Assembly: GCA_031216445.1 (NCBI GenBank)
Contig: CM062211.1
Coordinates: forward strand, 5,034,001-5,098,000
Length of the DNA: 64,000 bases
Source of the DNA: Lateolabrax maculatus
Lineage: Eukaryota > Chordata > Actinopteri > Acropomatiformes > Lateolabracidae
Direction: 5' to 3'
Part shown: positions 22,533 to 35,887 of the stretch, one piece after another
Position numbering within the stretch: the first letter of the stretch is position 1
Layout of the letters: each line of letters begins with the position of its first letter
The notes under the pieces: generated by a model
The model's database searches: none
What the model saw: only the letters and a program-made list of their open reading frames with translations
What the model was told of the DNA's origin: nothing
Translations under genes and position numbers: made by a program

Positions 22533-25500
22533 CTAGCCGCCCTTTTGAGGGCATGTGTAAGACAAGATAACGTTAATCATATTCTTAATGATGGGAGGTT
22601 GTGGGTGGATGTTGTGAGGCAGGTGGTGGGCCAGAGTCATCTCCCACGCGTCCACCAGATGAACATTCAGACCTCTGAACATGGCTCTGAGCACCTTGTC
22701 ACGCTGCAGCGAGTACCAGTCGCTGTACATTAGCGCCACATTACACGTCAAAGCTCTGGGATTCCAGGTTCGGATGATGACCAGCGTGCCTGGAGCCCTG
22801 TCGAGCAACCGGACCACCGCTCTGCGGATGCTCTGCAGACGCTGGATATAGACCTGGATTGGGGCACTGCAGAAATGAGCCCAGATGCCAAAAACTACGA
22901 CAGTGTTGGTGCCTCCAGTTAAGCCATCTAGTTCATTGGCAATGTAATGCAGATCGATGGTTGGAACTTTGGTAAAACTAACAATAGGAGGACCATGGAA
23001 GCGGTACGTCATCAAGATGTTGTTTGCATAGTCCAGTGCCATGAGAGGTCCAACTTTCTTCGAGCTGTGCAGATCAAACTCCTTAAGATCTAAAAGTATT
23101 ACAGAGGAAACAGATTAAGTTGCAGTGTTAACCAAACCTAACTGTTGCCAGAAATCACTGTGGATCACCTACCTGGAAGTGCTTTGTTGAGGTATTCAAA
23201 AAACTGCCTGGTGGTGGAGTCTCCATACATGTGGACCACCTTTCCTTTCAGACACTGAGTGATGGCAGAGGAGGTGTTGAATTGGCGCACTGTGGTGTGA
23301 CCAAGTGCTCGCCACACACCCTGGTAGTAATAACCAGAGGGTCTAGACTTCATAGTGCTGCTCTCCACCTCTGGTTGACCTGAGAGGAAGTTAAACGATA
23401 CGGCTGAGGTCATTTTTGTATTTTACTTATTGTCAACAAATCCCATTAAAAGACCAAAACCTGTGGCATTCAACCAGTTTGTTACTACAAAAGACTTACA
23501 TCTTTATTAATGTGTCACAAATACATAAATAAATAAATACCTTCCTTTTTTGGCAACACAGTGACACTGGCAGGTCCTGAAGCCTGAATGGAAACTTTTA
23601 TGTTGACGCCACTGAAGAAAAGCACAGACAATAAATATCTCTTGCGGATGTCACTGGTTTCATTTGACGCAATTGCTGCTGTGGTACCACAGTGACGTCA
23701 CAGCGGTAAAAGAATAGGCTGCACTTGATAACTGAAGAAGCTGGGTGGCAGCATAGTGCTTGAATCCTGACGACAGGATTTTACTATATACCCCCTTTGA
23801 CCACAATGCAGTCTGCAATGGCAGAGTGGCGCTGTCCATATGTCCGCTGGCTGACTCCATGGGAAGTGGAGCTGTGGAACCAGATGTATGTAGAAAGACT
23901 TTTCATTTGATATTTAACTTTAACAACTCCTGTGAACTAAGTAAATTAAAATGTGTAGCCTTAAGTTTCAGTTTGAAACACTGCCAGTCAGCACGTCCAC
24001 AAAATTCTTATAACATGAGATTTCATTAAATCAGAGTTCTGCTTTGTGAAACATGTCACCAAATTTGTCAGAGGAACTGAGTGAATTGTGAAAAGTTTGT
24101 TTAAAAAGAACTTTGGGAAAGAAAAGAAATATGCCCATTCAAAATAACAGTGTGCCATTGCTAGAGTATGTTGTCATTTATATTGTTGCTAAGATGTGTA
24201 ACGTCGAGTTACTGTTTGACATCCTTTTTCGAAATTTTGAAAGCAATACGGGCGGGAAATTTATGATATACATTAACAAATAACTGCGTGGCGGTGTGCA
24301 TTGCACTCATGTGCAGCTGATCTGCTGTTATCAAGGCATATTATTTATCACAGACTACGTTGCCTACATGCTGGGACAAACTCACATGGTGTTTTTTATA
24401 CGTGTTACCGTCAATGAAATTGTCTTCTTTCAGAAATGTAGTGTAAATGTTGAAATCAGTGAAATCAAATCAATTTGAATCAGACAAAAATTTGGGAGTG
24501 ATAGACTATACAGTGTATATAGGTCAGATTAAGTCACGCAAACAGTTAATTTGTTACTGTATATCAGCCATGATAAGGCTACTCTTACAGATGCAGGGAG
24601 AGAGAGAGAGAGAGACACCCATGCTAAAACATCCCACATCCCCGTTTTTAGATTGAATAAGTGATTGGTTGATTTTTGGTCTGGACGGGTAGACAGAGAC
24701 CTTTGAAAACAATGACACAGACACCCATATTCGCTTTCTGATTGGGTCTTGTGACGACCCGTATGGACTCATAACACTTCCTGTTTTATTTTGTAATTTT
24801 CTGTACTCTTGCTTTCCAGTTTGTTTTACTTCCTGCCACTTTTTGAGTTTCCCACCAGTTTTGATTCCACACCTGTGTTCATTATCTCGTTAGTTGTCTC
24901 GCCATTTACACCCCTTGCTTTTCCACCCAATTTGCCAGATTGTCTTTGTTCTCCCATCAGACTAGCTTTCCAGCCATTTTCTGTCCAGTCTGTTTGTTTC
25001 CACCTCCTGTACCTTTTTCAGCCTCTTTGGAGTGCCTGTTTGTTTTGTGCTTTTTCAATAAACTCTTATTTTTTGGACTTTGATTCTGCGACTCTGCATA
25101 GTTATCACAGGTCTTATTATTCACGACGTGTCCTTCCCTGAGGCGTCACACCCCTATCACCTGACCCTTTCCCGGGAAGAAAATTTAAATTCTACATTTT
25201 ATAATCTCATTACTAAAGAGATCTTTATCTCATTCCTCTTTGTTAGAGTGGTATTGCAGAATTGCCCTGACAATCTGGGTTTGTTCCTGGGATCCTAACT
25301 CATCCTGTCCTCCGTCCACCTGCTACACAAGTTGATCAGTGCGCAGCTGGTGAGGGTTCGCCCAAAATCCAGAAGTCTACCTCCCGCAAAGATTGTTCGT
25401 AATCGACTCCCGGGGTAAGAAGAGACTGCTTGTGGGAGTGTGAGGGGGGAGATGGTGTGATACAGCATTCCCACTGGAAGAGGGTATAATATTGGAAACA

Positions 25501-28500
25501 ACAGGGTAAAGATAAATATGCTATAAACAAAGATAAAAAGGTAAAGAAACTTGATAAATGAAACAATGAATATATCAATGAACTAAGAGAATCTCATGTC
25601 TAGGAGAATCTCAGAGTGACTGCAAAGTAACTAAATGGGGAAAAAGTCATAATAAACTTTTAACTGAAAGGTATGATCTAATAAGATGTACAAAGCTAAT
25701 CTGCTGTGGACTGATGAGCATAGGAATATGTTAAAAGACTAACAGAAATGTTAAGAAAGTTCCATTTGTATGTTTTAAACTAACTCCAATAAAGAACTAT
25801 CAGCAGAGCATGTTCATCTGTTTCAGGTGGGTGAGTTGGTACTGATCAAATCTTTGGATGAGGTATCTTTGTGTCCTAGGTGGAAAGGTCTGTTCCAGGT
25901 GCTGCTGATACCAGGACCGCGCTTGAGGTCGAGGGCAGAGCAGAATGGATCCGTGCTTCAAGGTGCAGATCGGCTTCCCAAACAGCTAAGCAACAGGAAA
26001 AGCCATGGCGAGTGAAGGGGTGATTCTTCCTCTTTTTCTTTCTTCTGCTAAGTGGGCACAGGCTGAGAACCGTGCAAGGGGATCCAGAAAATGAGTGAGC
26101 ACTTTGGCCAGTGTGTTCTGAGTCAATTGAACGCGAATGGAAAATAATCGACGAGCACCTCAGTGCTTAGCAGTGAAGTTAGACTTCTCACCACACAAAC
26201 ATACAAAGAAAAAAAAAACCTACTGGACTGTTCTAACGAACAAACTAAGAAGAAAGACAATGTTATGGTGAGAAAGTATGAGAAGACATGTTCTCCCAAC
26301 TCTCATCCGGACGAAAGAGATGGTTCCCATTGTTTTACTAACAGATGTTGACAACCAAAGACAACCAATCAGAGCGACGCAATGCTGTTGTACGGAAGGT
26401 CCTGCCAGAAATACAGCAAACACATATTTCTTCTGAACATAAAGTTGAAGAGCAGTTGTTTGTTGGAAATTTGCCGTACAGTACTTTCAAAGATGCCTGA
26501 ACGGCGCTCCTTTCTGTCAGTCATCGTATTAAACTCTTCTCATACTAGATAAACAGTTGTGATTGGCTCAGCCAGATACCTGTAACTACCAAATCTGAAT
26601 GGGAGAGGGCCCAGACGTATCTGACAGAGCAAATAAAACATGAGCTTGCAGATTCGTCTGGTTCCCGGGCAGTCCTTATGTAAATTCAGCATTAAACGCA
26701 ATTAATTAAGTTGTTTCTTTCCTTGTAAACATGTCAGTTTGTCATTGCATTTCTGTACTCTGTTCTGTACTAATTTGAACAATAATCTATATTTCATACT
26801 AGCTAATGCATAAAAACAACAATATGTATCAGTGTTTTATATTTTCATGACCGTATGATAACAAGCGCTTCATTAAAAATACGCTCTGTGTGGGGAACAC
26901 ACGCACTGGATCAATGGAAATGTCCAACAGCAAATTTATGAAGTCACAGCTGTCTGATAGTAGTAACCAGTTTCAGCTTTGATAATCACTGTTCCTCCCG
27001 GTGTATAGATAAGTGTAGGCACATCTTATAATTTTCTACTTCTCATAGCTGCTGTGTTGATGCAGTCTGGACTGCTCACTAGTGCTGCCTGGTGGTTGTT
27101 GGTACGCACTGCAGCTAGTGCTAGAAACAGCTGGATAAAATAAGTGTCCCCCTCAACCCACTGCCACCACGGGGCGCCTTTACTGCAGCAGCAATCACGC
27201 CGAAAGCAGTGACATCTGTTCACACACTACAACATTAACTACACAAATACAAGAAAGATAGGATGAAAAAGTCAAATAAGGTAGGACTACATTGACATTA
27301 GATAAAATTAAGTCAAAAGTTGAAGAGTTAAAGCTGCGCTAATTGATATTTCCATATAATCAATAGGACCAATGACTATGTTTAAACGTCCAAGGTGTTG
27401 CTCACAGTGATGAACCCACAGACCATCATCACTCGACTTTACAGCATCTTTGAACTCATTGCTTTGGTTTTGCGGCCCACAACTTTACCGTTTTGGTTGA
27501 GTCTCACCATTCTTATCAACATATTAAATTAGACACGGCAGGAAGCAGCTTTCAACAAAGAAAGCTGTGATAAACCGACTACTAACCAGCAGACAAACAA
27601 AGTTAGCAACTAGCTGGTGAACATAGTGAAGCATTAAACAGCTAAAACAGATATTTCCCTCAGGAGTTGGCAGAGATCAAACTAGAGCTAAAAGGAGACT
27701 GAGAGTTGGCCATTAACACAACTCCAAATAAATGCTAATATTGCTTCAGTTCTACTGGATGGGTAAAAGCCACAGTTTGCTAATACTCTGATAATTAGTG
27801 TGAATACTGAGTCAGCATTCATGCAAATTAATTTCACAATTTATACATTTTCAGCAGTGCTTTGCGATTTCTTTCAGCTGTCAGCATTCACACGCACTTT
27901 CTTCAGGAATGTAATTTTTCTAGTATGTTAATTTCATGTTAATAGCTTTGATGTGACAAAAAATAGCAAATGTACATCTTTAAGTTTCTGAAAAGACCAC
28001 ATCCAACATAAATTAATCCATCAACTACTATCCAATGTTTTTAATACAATTCAGCTAATGTGATTCAGGCTGGTTTGATTTGTAATAGGAATATCTTTAA
28101 AACATTAACCCAAACAAACTTCTTCAGAATCAGTCTTTACTGCCCATAGTTAACTTCTGAAATTTCCCACCAAGGAGATACATACTGTAGGTAACACTTT
28201 ATGTATGTATATTAGTCACACAAAATACCAGTCCTGTCTCTCTGCTCCCTCACCTTTGAAAGAACTTCTCCTCCTTGGCCCTGAGATTTTGTTTGAATCC
28301 TCCCATATAGTGGTTGATCCTGGCATCACAGCTCAGCTTCTTTGGCTTGTAGCAGAACCAAGGTTCACCTGTACGGAGGTCAGTGTAGTTGCACACTAAC
28401 TGCTTGGTTGGACGTAGGCAGACGTTACAGATGGTAGTTTCAGAGACTGAGCCTGAGCGGAACAGGCTTTTGAAGTAAACCCTATCAGGCTGTTCGATAT

Positions 28501-31246
28501 TCAGCCTGCGCAGCACTGTGATGGCCTCACTAGAGTGAACCAGTGTCACCTGATAGGATAGAGAACCAGAGTTTTCATTAAGTCCATCATGTTCAGTCAT
28601 ATCAATAAAGACAAATAAAGTGAATACAACTTAAAGCTCCACACTTTGACACATTTATAAAGATCTATGTCTTAGTAAACCAGATTAATCTTAAAACAAC
28701 AATCTCTGGAGAATTGACTATTTAACAGTTAGTATTACCATTTCAAAGTTTAATTATCAATAAAACCGTGTTAAATACTGTCCAGCATCAACTAAAGTAT
28801 GCAACAGTCTGCAGATGTAGGCACACAGGCGCAGCATGCAACATGGGTTTGTTTTGCATTAATGAAAACATGGCAGGAGGCACAGCGCTCCAGAGATTTT
28901 TCAGCCTACGGCTGCATTCAGACAACACCTGTAGTACAATCACATGTAACATGATAGTTTTCATCTTCACCTGAACCTGTGCACTTCCTTCCCAGAGTAA
29001 AGAGAACACAGCAGAGTAGCTGCCATTGAGATGATCCACCACATGCCCAACCACACCTGCACCAAGTGTCGGGTTGTGCAGCCGGGCGAGTAAGAAGTCT
29101 CCCCCAGACTTCTTGGGATGGCCCTGGAAGTCATACATTTTGATGAAAACCTCCAGCTGATCCCCTACGTGCCACTCTCCTCCTCCCCTCCCTGGTGGGA
29201 GAATGGTGAAGGTGCTGTGGGCAGGATCACTGGTCTGCTCCAGGGAAAGAGGAGCTGTCAACAGTGGAGTTTCAGGCCATGCAATGGAGTCTAGCAGGAG
29301 GCGTTCCTCCAGAGCGTCCTCAGGGGACAGTGGCTGGAAGGTGCAGAAGCTGTGATACATGTCAGGGACAGTGGAAACTCTCGGGACCATGATGGTGGAG
29401 ATCACTCGATGCTGAAACTGGCAGGGGGTCGAGATAGAGATGGTGACAAAGATGCATCAAACAAATGTACTGAAAGCAAATAGACTAAACAAAGCAAATG
29501 GTGTCAACAAGGAAGATTATTCCTGCCCCAAAGCACAAAATATTTTGTGGTTTGATAACAAGTATTGATCTGTTAGCTGCAGGAATGTCTGCCTTTCCCG
29601 ACTTTTCATGTGGCCCTTACTCTGTTGTAAAGATTGACCAATGGGGAAAATGCAGGAGTTTCAAGATCCTTAATCTGATTTGCACTGGACAAAACTTAAA
29701 TGTTTTTGAATATTTATGTCATTGGCCCAAAAGCACAACAGAGTATCATGTATTCATACAAATCATCAGGGACTCTTAGTCTTTTCACAAACTCCACTGA
29801 TGAGGTGAATCCAAGTTAAAACAATTATACCTTATTATACCCCTAATGACTCTTAGGGATCACAGTGGAGGAGATGGAGGTGAAGTGACGCAGATGATTC
29901 AGGAGGATTTTTAAACTTTGAATGCAGTTAAAATGATGACTGTAACACAAACCAATATTTCTTTAGATGCAAATTTTTCTTTAGCTTGTTCCAACTGACC
30001 CCCGCTGACTTCAAACCACTGAGAAGAGCACAAAGAAAAACAGAAATGTGAAAATGTATCTTTATTCAAGAGTGTGGTCTTTCAATTATAGAGCATTACT
30101 GTATACAATACAGTATACTAAAGCAGTATATCATATTATTATTATTATTATTATTATTAATAGTCTATAAATACAATAAGCTGTAGTAAGAGTACATTAT
30201 AATATTTTGTGGTAATATAATAATATGTAATTAATCACAGGAAATAGTATATGTAGTAGATAGTAGTATAATAGTAGTATAAGATAATAAATAATAAAAT
30301 AGTGAATAAAATAGTGAGTAGTTAATAGTAAAGTATTAAGTAAGTAAGTAAGTAAGTACATATAATAAAGCTGTGGAGAGTGGGATTGGATAAACCAGGT
30401 TAAAGACTAACTGCCCATACGGGACCCTCTAAAAAGTAAAGCGAACCCGCCTGCAGGGAGGCAGGAACGATTTAATACAACACTACACCTGTCATTCTTT
30501 TTGGTTGGAGAATTTAGACAGAGTTGTTGCACAGAAGCAGCCTGAGTGCAAGGTGAAGGACTGAAGCTGGAGCGCAGGAAATCTGATTAAGTGATTAGTT
30601 TGATTTGTATTAGGAACAAATGGAAACCAGTAGGTTGCACCATATTCATGATTTTTGTCTTTTCATGAAATGGAAAGTATAATGCTATCCTTATTTATTT
30701 ATTTTTTTTATTTATTTAACTTTATTAATCACACAAGTGTGAAATTATTTCTCCACATTTAACCCATCCAGTGGCACCTGTACAAACACACACATGCACA
30801 TGCACAGGGTCACACAAAGAGACAGGTGCCATATTCACACTAGAGCGGTGGGCAGCAGTTCACAGCGCCCAGGGAGCATTTGGGGGTGCGGTGCCTTGCT
30901 CAAGGGCACCTCGGCCGTGGCAAGTAGGTGGACTGCCACCCCACCAGCTGTCAGTCCACCAATCTTAGAAAAATACCCTTTAACTCAATTTATTTAACTC
31001 AATTTATTTGCAATGAAAAATATTACTTTTATCCTGAGCCACATTGAAACACATATTTGAAAACAATATCTTGAAATCTGACTCATATTAAAGATTTACA
31101 ACAAGGTTCACCCAAGTTCTCACCTCCAGGACCTCCATGTTACATAGCACATAGATTAAGACAGCCACAGCCAGAGAGAGGAAGATGACGACGTACTTGG
31201 GAAGGCAGATGCAGACCTCCCCTCCTATACAAGATCTGACCTTCAT
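22533..31246 (-). CDS. nxpe3-like: NXPE3-like protein, gene B of the tandem array
   Basis: Coding exons: 31124-31246, 28971-29417 (or 29411), 28254-28549, 23541-23611, 23173-23379, 22533-23089. They join in phase to about 566 codons with no stop. The anchor exon reads YVVIFLSLAVAVLIYVL. The GDS exon has VHMYGDSTTRQFFEYL (Ser about 367), with FF where gene A has WY. The last exon ends DAWEMTLAHHLPHNIHP before SYTCPQKGG. Intron 3 (4.6 kb) holds a solo LTR and an ERV relic. An AATAAA signal lies at 22488-22493, 40 nt past the stop. A 5' untranslated donor is conserved at 32133. Compared with C, B has its own changes in the last exon (MTYRFHG, KVPTIDLHY). Role as for the family: secretory-pathway glycoprotein with a putative acyl-transfer/esterase fold; activity not shown by sequence alone. 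Confidence 0.9.
23612..24749. other. Start of intron 3 of gene B, shared with C and D
   Basis: The first ~280 bp (23612-23885) is conserved in C (36967-37240) and twice in D (55249-55523, 58445-58719). It contains a palindromic GTGGTACCAC / GTGACGTCAC pair near 23680-23700 (CRE-like TGACGTCA). The rest matches C only, with a short GA microsatellite at about 24598-24614. Open frames of 60-90 codons here are poorly supported. Confidence 0.5.
24750..25109 (+). repeat. Solo LTR in intron 3 of gene B
   Basis: 360 bp, TGTGACGACCC .. TATCACA, flanked on both sides by the 5-bp duplication GGTCT (24745-24749 and 25110-25114). Contains AATAAA (about 25058-25063) near its 3' end, so it reads on the plus strand, antisense to the gene. 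The same solo LTR with the same duplication sits in gene C (38105-38474), so it predates that duplication. A 10-bp indel near the 3' end distinguishes the two. Confidence 0.85.
25329..26348 (+). pseudogene. Truncated ERV relic (integrase end and env start), gene B intron
   Basis: Nearly identical to 1307-2326. It includes the integrase C-terminal motif (VGELVLIKSLDEVSLCPRWK at 25827 onward), the same frame break, and the env-like signal start near 26004. The match to the longer remnant stops abruptly after AGATGT. What follows (GACAACCAATCAGAGCGACG) is found in gene D without the ERV, so the right edge is an insertion or deletion junction. Confidence 0.65.
26349..28253. other. Distal intron 3 of gene B, conserved between copies
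   Basis: Matches 39713-41617 (C) and 60145-62025 (D) closely, and parts of 13390-14870 (A) more distantly. Positions 26352-26506 encode, in one frame in D, an open stretch of about 50 codons ending in TTSFKDA-like residues, but B has a different upstream context. I do not recognise a product and consider it intronic repeat or conserved non-coding DNA. Confidence 0.4.
30691..30968 (-). repeat. 5'-truncated SINE, intron 1 of gene B
   Basis: Reverse complement of the SINE body seen at 5980-6183 (TGGCACCTGTACAAACACAC .. GGGCAGCAGTTCACAGCGCC) with its A-rich tail as T-rich sequence at 30691-30720. The tRNA head is missing. Present also in C (44050-44337), absent from A. Confidence 0.75.
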
Positions 31247-32132
31247 GATGTGTGATCAGTCTTCATCTATAGCTGCAGCGTAGGACTGTGACCAGATTAT
31301 CTATCCTTAAATAAAAACAAATTAAAAAATACAAAAGTTAAACTGACACCTTGTTACGCTGAGAATAAGAATTTTACTTGCTGAAACTTGAAATCAATTG
31401 GGAAATCCTCTCTATACAAGTAGTGTGACATGTCTGGCTCATCATTAACTTAAACTAAATCCAGTCACACAGGAAATTCTTCTGATTGATCAACCATCAA
31501 CCAAGGCCACAACCAAAGACAGCAGCATGTCTCTCCCCTTCCAGTTTGATAAACATGATGATTAATTCCCAAGTGACCCTATCATGTTCCCTTTGAAACA
31601 TAATGTAAAATTATCTGAATACATTTGGACACTGTAGTCTTTTGCAAACTGACACCACACTCTGCAAAGTTCCTCTTATAACAAGTTGCACTAATATTTA
31701 TTTTCACTCTCATTCCACAGATCAGAGATGCTTGTGTCCTTCTGCTAATTACAGGTTTCCACTATTGTTTAAATGTATTTCTGCAAATGCAGCAATGTAA
31801 TGATCACAACTGAACTTTTAATGATTTCTGATACTCTACACAAAATTCTCTTTACTTTTTCAGCCACACTAGCAGCGTGTGCCCATCACTTTGGTCCAGA
31901 CTGAAATATGTCAACAACTATTGGATGGACTGCCATGAAACATGGTATGGTGCTCAGAGGATGAAGTCTCATGTATGTAAAGTAGCATAAAATGGAAACA
32001 GGAAAAGAAAATACAAGAACAATTAAAGTATACACATATATTAGAATGGTTAGTGGCAACATTTAGTTTTCATGTCTATGAAATGAAACTTCAGATATAC
32101 TGAAATGAATTTAAGCGTATCATGTGTCTTAC

Positions 32133-32270
32133 CTCTGCAGAGTCATTTGGAGAGAACAGAGTGATGAAATCTTACTGTGATCCTGCAGTTTATCTTGCTG
32201 GTTTACAGGGAAGTTTGTACAACATGTTACACACCAACAGCGTTGGAATTAAAAACAATAGGAAGTGGAG
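32133..32270 (-). other. nxpe3-like: Probable 5' untranslated exon of gene B
   Basis: Conserved donor GAG|GTAAGA on the minus strand at 32133/32132, matching A and C. A ~90-bp block found upstream in A (19345-19425) and C (45640-45720) is missing from B near 32283, so the B promoter-proximal DNA differs. Confidence 0.45.
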
Positions 32271-33374
32271 AGAGACGTAGCAGTCTAACTTGGTTGTCTA
32301 ACTTGGTGCACTGAACTTTGCCTCCAACTATAAGGAAATGATCCATTTATGGCCATTATTTGCTTTCATGTGTAGCTGGGAGAACACTGTTGTCCATCTG
32401 TCTGGTAAAATGGGATTGGTTCTTTGACCTTTATAACGCTTATCACTCTTTTCTCACTTTATGAATCTAGTGTTCTATTGTCAATCCATCTAATTAAAGC
32501 TTTACTTTGGTGAGATGCAGGCAGGAACCAAAAGCACAGCAAAAATACAATTAACTAAAGACTAGAAAAGACAAAGAACTCTGGCAGGAACACTGTGACA
32601 AAGTATATAGTCAAGCATGGACTGAATGAGAGCAGGGTCTCATATGCTCTCGCAGACTGACAAGCTGATTGAGCAGGGCTGGGTGATTACTGACAGCAGG
32701 CAGCTGTAAGGGTCCAGCCCTCTGCTTTATTCATAACTAATTATCTTAATTTACATTTAGATCCTGCCATTCAGGTATACAGGTTCCAAAAAACAACTAA
32801 GCCCAGCAACTAATGAATTACATTTCTCTACTTTCCATCAACCCACAACATAACCAAGCATAACCAAGTTAACATGTTATACAATATTCTCAATTATGTC
32901 AACAACAGTATCAGCAGTTTTAACTACACGTCATCTAAAAGTGTTTCTGATTTTCTGATAAATGTTTTACCAAAGTTGACATCATGCAAATACATTATTG
33001 TTTCATTGTTTCTGCTCATAGCCATGAAACACATGCATATATTTTTAGGGAATTTGTCATGAATATGTAGATGTGGAGGTAAAGGCAGATATGATTTAAT
33101 ATTAAGGCTGTTATAAATTCCTAAAAAATGTATCCACCTGCAGTTTTATGCTCCATTGACTGACTATAGAATGGAAGAAACTCCCACCCTGCTGGATGAC
33201 AACAGTATTTTGTGTATAAAATGATTAATTTCGAGACAGATTTCCATGTTTTCATTAAACTTACTGTCAGAAAGAATGGAACCTTTGCTGCACCCAGTAA
33301 ACCAGAATCAGCTGAAATAATGCAGGATACAGTCTGGTACTGCCCACAAATACAAGTTTTACAACACTATTCAA

Positions 33375-33985
33375 ACAGAGAGCACAGACGAGAGAGATTA
33401 ACAAGGACATAATATATCCATATAGCTTTCATGTACAGGCACAACAAACACAGACCGTGGACTTTATGTTTGGCATCCATTTTTTACATCCTGCAGAAGC
33501 AGGATTTCTAACTTTACAAGATGCCAAGGAACGCCTGAAAGCTCAGTTAAACAGCTGCATGGCACAGAGTGAACTGTGGGACATTGAAGGCTACAAAGTA
33601 AACATAAGATAATGGACCCCATTGTCTTTTCCTCCATGACTTTGTCCTGTTGAAACATATAAAAGGCAGACACCCCTGGTGCTCTGGACTCATTTGCACA
33701 CCTCATGTATTTGACTGTGCTGTGAGTCCCTCTGCAGAGGCTGAATTAAACTTGCGGAAAGACAAGTGTTGACAGAAATTGCCACCACACCTGCAAACAT
33801 ATATACTCCTCAGCTCCTGAGGAAAAATGAGTAGTAAAATTTTGGGCCATGGTTAGGACAGGGCAATTAATTAATTTATTAATGACGTTTAATGAGTTAT
33901 ACACTTTTAGTGAACAATTACTGTGTTTAACACATCTATCAGTTAGAATCCTGTTGTACAGATAATCAATGGTTCTTTTATATTA
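33375..33985 (+). repeat. LTR-like insert specific to the B-C spacer
   Basis: About 600 bp with no counterpart at the matching site of the A-B spacer (near 20660) or C-D spacer (near 52160). It contains CATATAAAAGGCAGAC (TATA box, about 33656-33671), a ~90-bp stretch to GAATTAAACTTGCGG and a CACCACA-type end near 33785-33790, an order like U3-R-U5. Neither terminal pair nor target duplication could be fixed, so this is tentative. Confidence 0.35.
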
Positions 33986-34136
33986 TCATTGAATCATTAT
34001 GTTCCTAATTTTTTGTTAATTTATCCTTGTTTATTACTATTGATCTGGATTTATTCAATTAAATGTTTTTTACATTCAAACAGAACCATATATATATAAA
34101 CACACAGGTAACATTTTTTTAATTTGTAAATCTTTG

Positions 34137-34807
34137 TAGGTGCAAAAGTTAGTGAACCCTGAGCTGCATTACTTAAAACAGAACACTCAAAAAAGAACAA
34201 CGCTGCCAGCCTCAAATTTGCCAGAAAACACACAGATGAGTCCAAAATTGAACTGTTTTGTCACAATCAAAACCGGTACATTTGACGAAAAAGTCAACAC
34301 TGCATACCACCAAAAGAAACTTCTCCCAATAGTGAGGCAAGGTGGTGGGAACATTAAGATCTGGGTTTACTTTTCATCCTGGACAATCATGGAATTTCAG
34401 GAATATTTTGAAAATCCTGGAACATAACCTCAAGCTCTCAGTTGTAAAGTTAAAACTTGAAACCGAAAATGGATCACGCAACATTATAATGACCCGAAGC
34501 ATTCCAGCAAAACAACCCAGAAACGAATGAGTAAGAATAATATTTGTGTTCTGGATTGGCCTGGTCAAAATCTGGACCTGAATCCAATTGAAATGCTGTG
34601 GCGTGACCTGAAGCGGGCAGTTCATGCCAGATGCCCATCCAACATCACGCGATTGGCTGTATTCTGCAAGGACGGGTGGGCAAAAGTCCCCCAAAGCAGA
34701 TGTGAGGGACTGATTAGTTGCTACAGAAACCGTTTGGTTGAGGTTATTGCTGTGAAAGGAGGTGCAATACCCTAGTAACTGAAGGGGTTCACATGTTTTT
34801 GCACTTA
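34137..34807 (+). pseudogene. Tc1-like transposon relic, B-C spacer
   Basis: Counterpart of 20807-21440 with the same frameshifts, hence copied with the unit. It retains 34 bp more (near 34648-34681) that the A-B copy has lost, and VLDWPGQNLDLNPIEMLWRD. Inactive. Confidence 0.8.
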
Positions 34808-34975
34808 TGAAATCTCAGTTGTTCTTAAATCAACCACTTTCATTAAATAAGCAATGACAATATATCATTTTCTTTAGTTTGAGTCCATTACTTAGAATAT
34901 CAGTGTCATGAATTGGGCTATAGATTAACATTTAATAAGGTTATTTTAGAATTTAGATAGTGACTCTGTAGGGTC

Positions 34976-35520
34976 TGTTGGGAAAATGAGTGTATATATA
35001 TATATATAGATTGATGAGAAGATGGATATCTCTCTCATATCTCTCCGTTCAATATGAAGCTGGAGCAAGCAGCCACTTAGCTTAGCGGAAAGACTGGAAA
35101 CAGGTAGCCTGGCTCGATTCAAAGGTAACAAAATTAGTCTACCAGCACTTTTAAAGCTCACTTATAAATACTTTATATCTCATCTGCACAAAGATGTAAA
35201 AACGTGTGAGAACAGCAATTTCAGAGACTCCAGGGAGTCACTGAGCCCAACACACACAGTCCATCACTAAAAAATGTTGCTTTCACACTTTTGTTTTTGT
35301 ACTGAGACAAATGAGATCTGACGTGTTCATTAGTGAGTTTTAGAGGCGTTGGTGGCAGATTTTGTTACCTTTCAACAGAACCAGGCCACCTGTTTTCCTG
35401 TTTGCAGTCTTTATGGCATCAGCTTCATGTTAATCATGCCGACAAATATGAGAGTGGTATCAATCTTCTCATCTAACTCTGAGAAGAGAGCAAATAAGTG
35501 CATTTCCCCAAATGTCTAAC
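34976..35520. repeat. Foldback element, B-C spacer
   Basis: Same long inverted-repeat element as at 21610-22174; the right arm has lost the GCTAAGCTAAGCTAACC segment near 35413. Includes a TA dinucleotide run near 34993-35007. Confidence 0.7.
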
Positions 35521-35887
35521 TATTGCTTTAAAGTACAGTCTACTGGAAATATTCTCCCATAGAAAATGGTTGAAGTTCCAATTGATTCATTCAAGTTTAA
35601 AGTGTCAACTTTTTTGCTTTGACTGATGTGAGATCACAGAAAGTGTCTAAGTGCACAGATTATCTCTTCGGAAGTAGATAGTGAGCTTGCTTGAGTGTCT
35701 TCAAATTTCAGCTTATTGTAATTAGAACCCCAGAGTATTTTTCATAGACAGGCTTATTATTGACTGGGTTTCAATTTGGAAGTTTCATGGAAATATTACC
35801 TTTTAATTAATCTGGTTCATCTGATTCTATTTCAGGTAGTGATTTATTGAATCTGAATTCCCACTCCTTTCCCCCCAAAACACATAT

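Noticed and set aside
23660..23860. Minus-strand open frame conserved in four places (also 37015, 55297, 58493)
   Set aside because: Conservation follows the recent duplication of the intron block; no homology to any protein family recognised, and it contains the acceptor-side intron of an NXPE gene.
24809..25141. 110-codon open frame, similar one at 38164-38466
   Set aside because: Lies almost entirely inside the solo LTR; no start context or domain.
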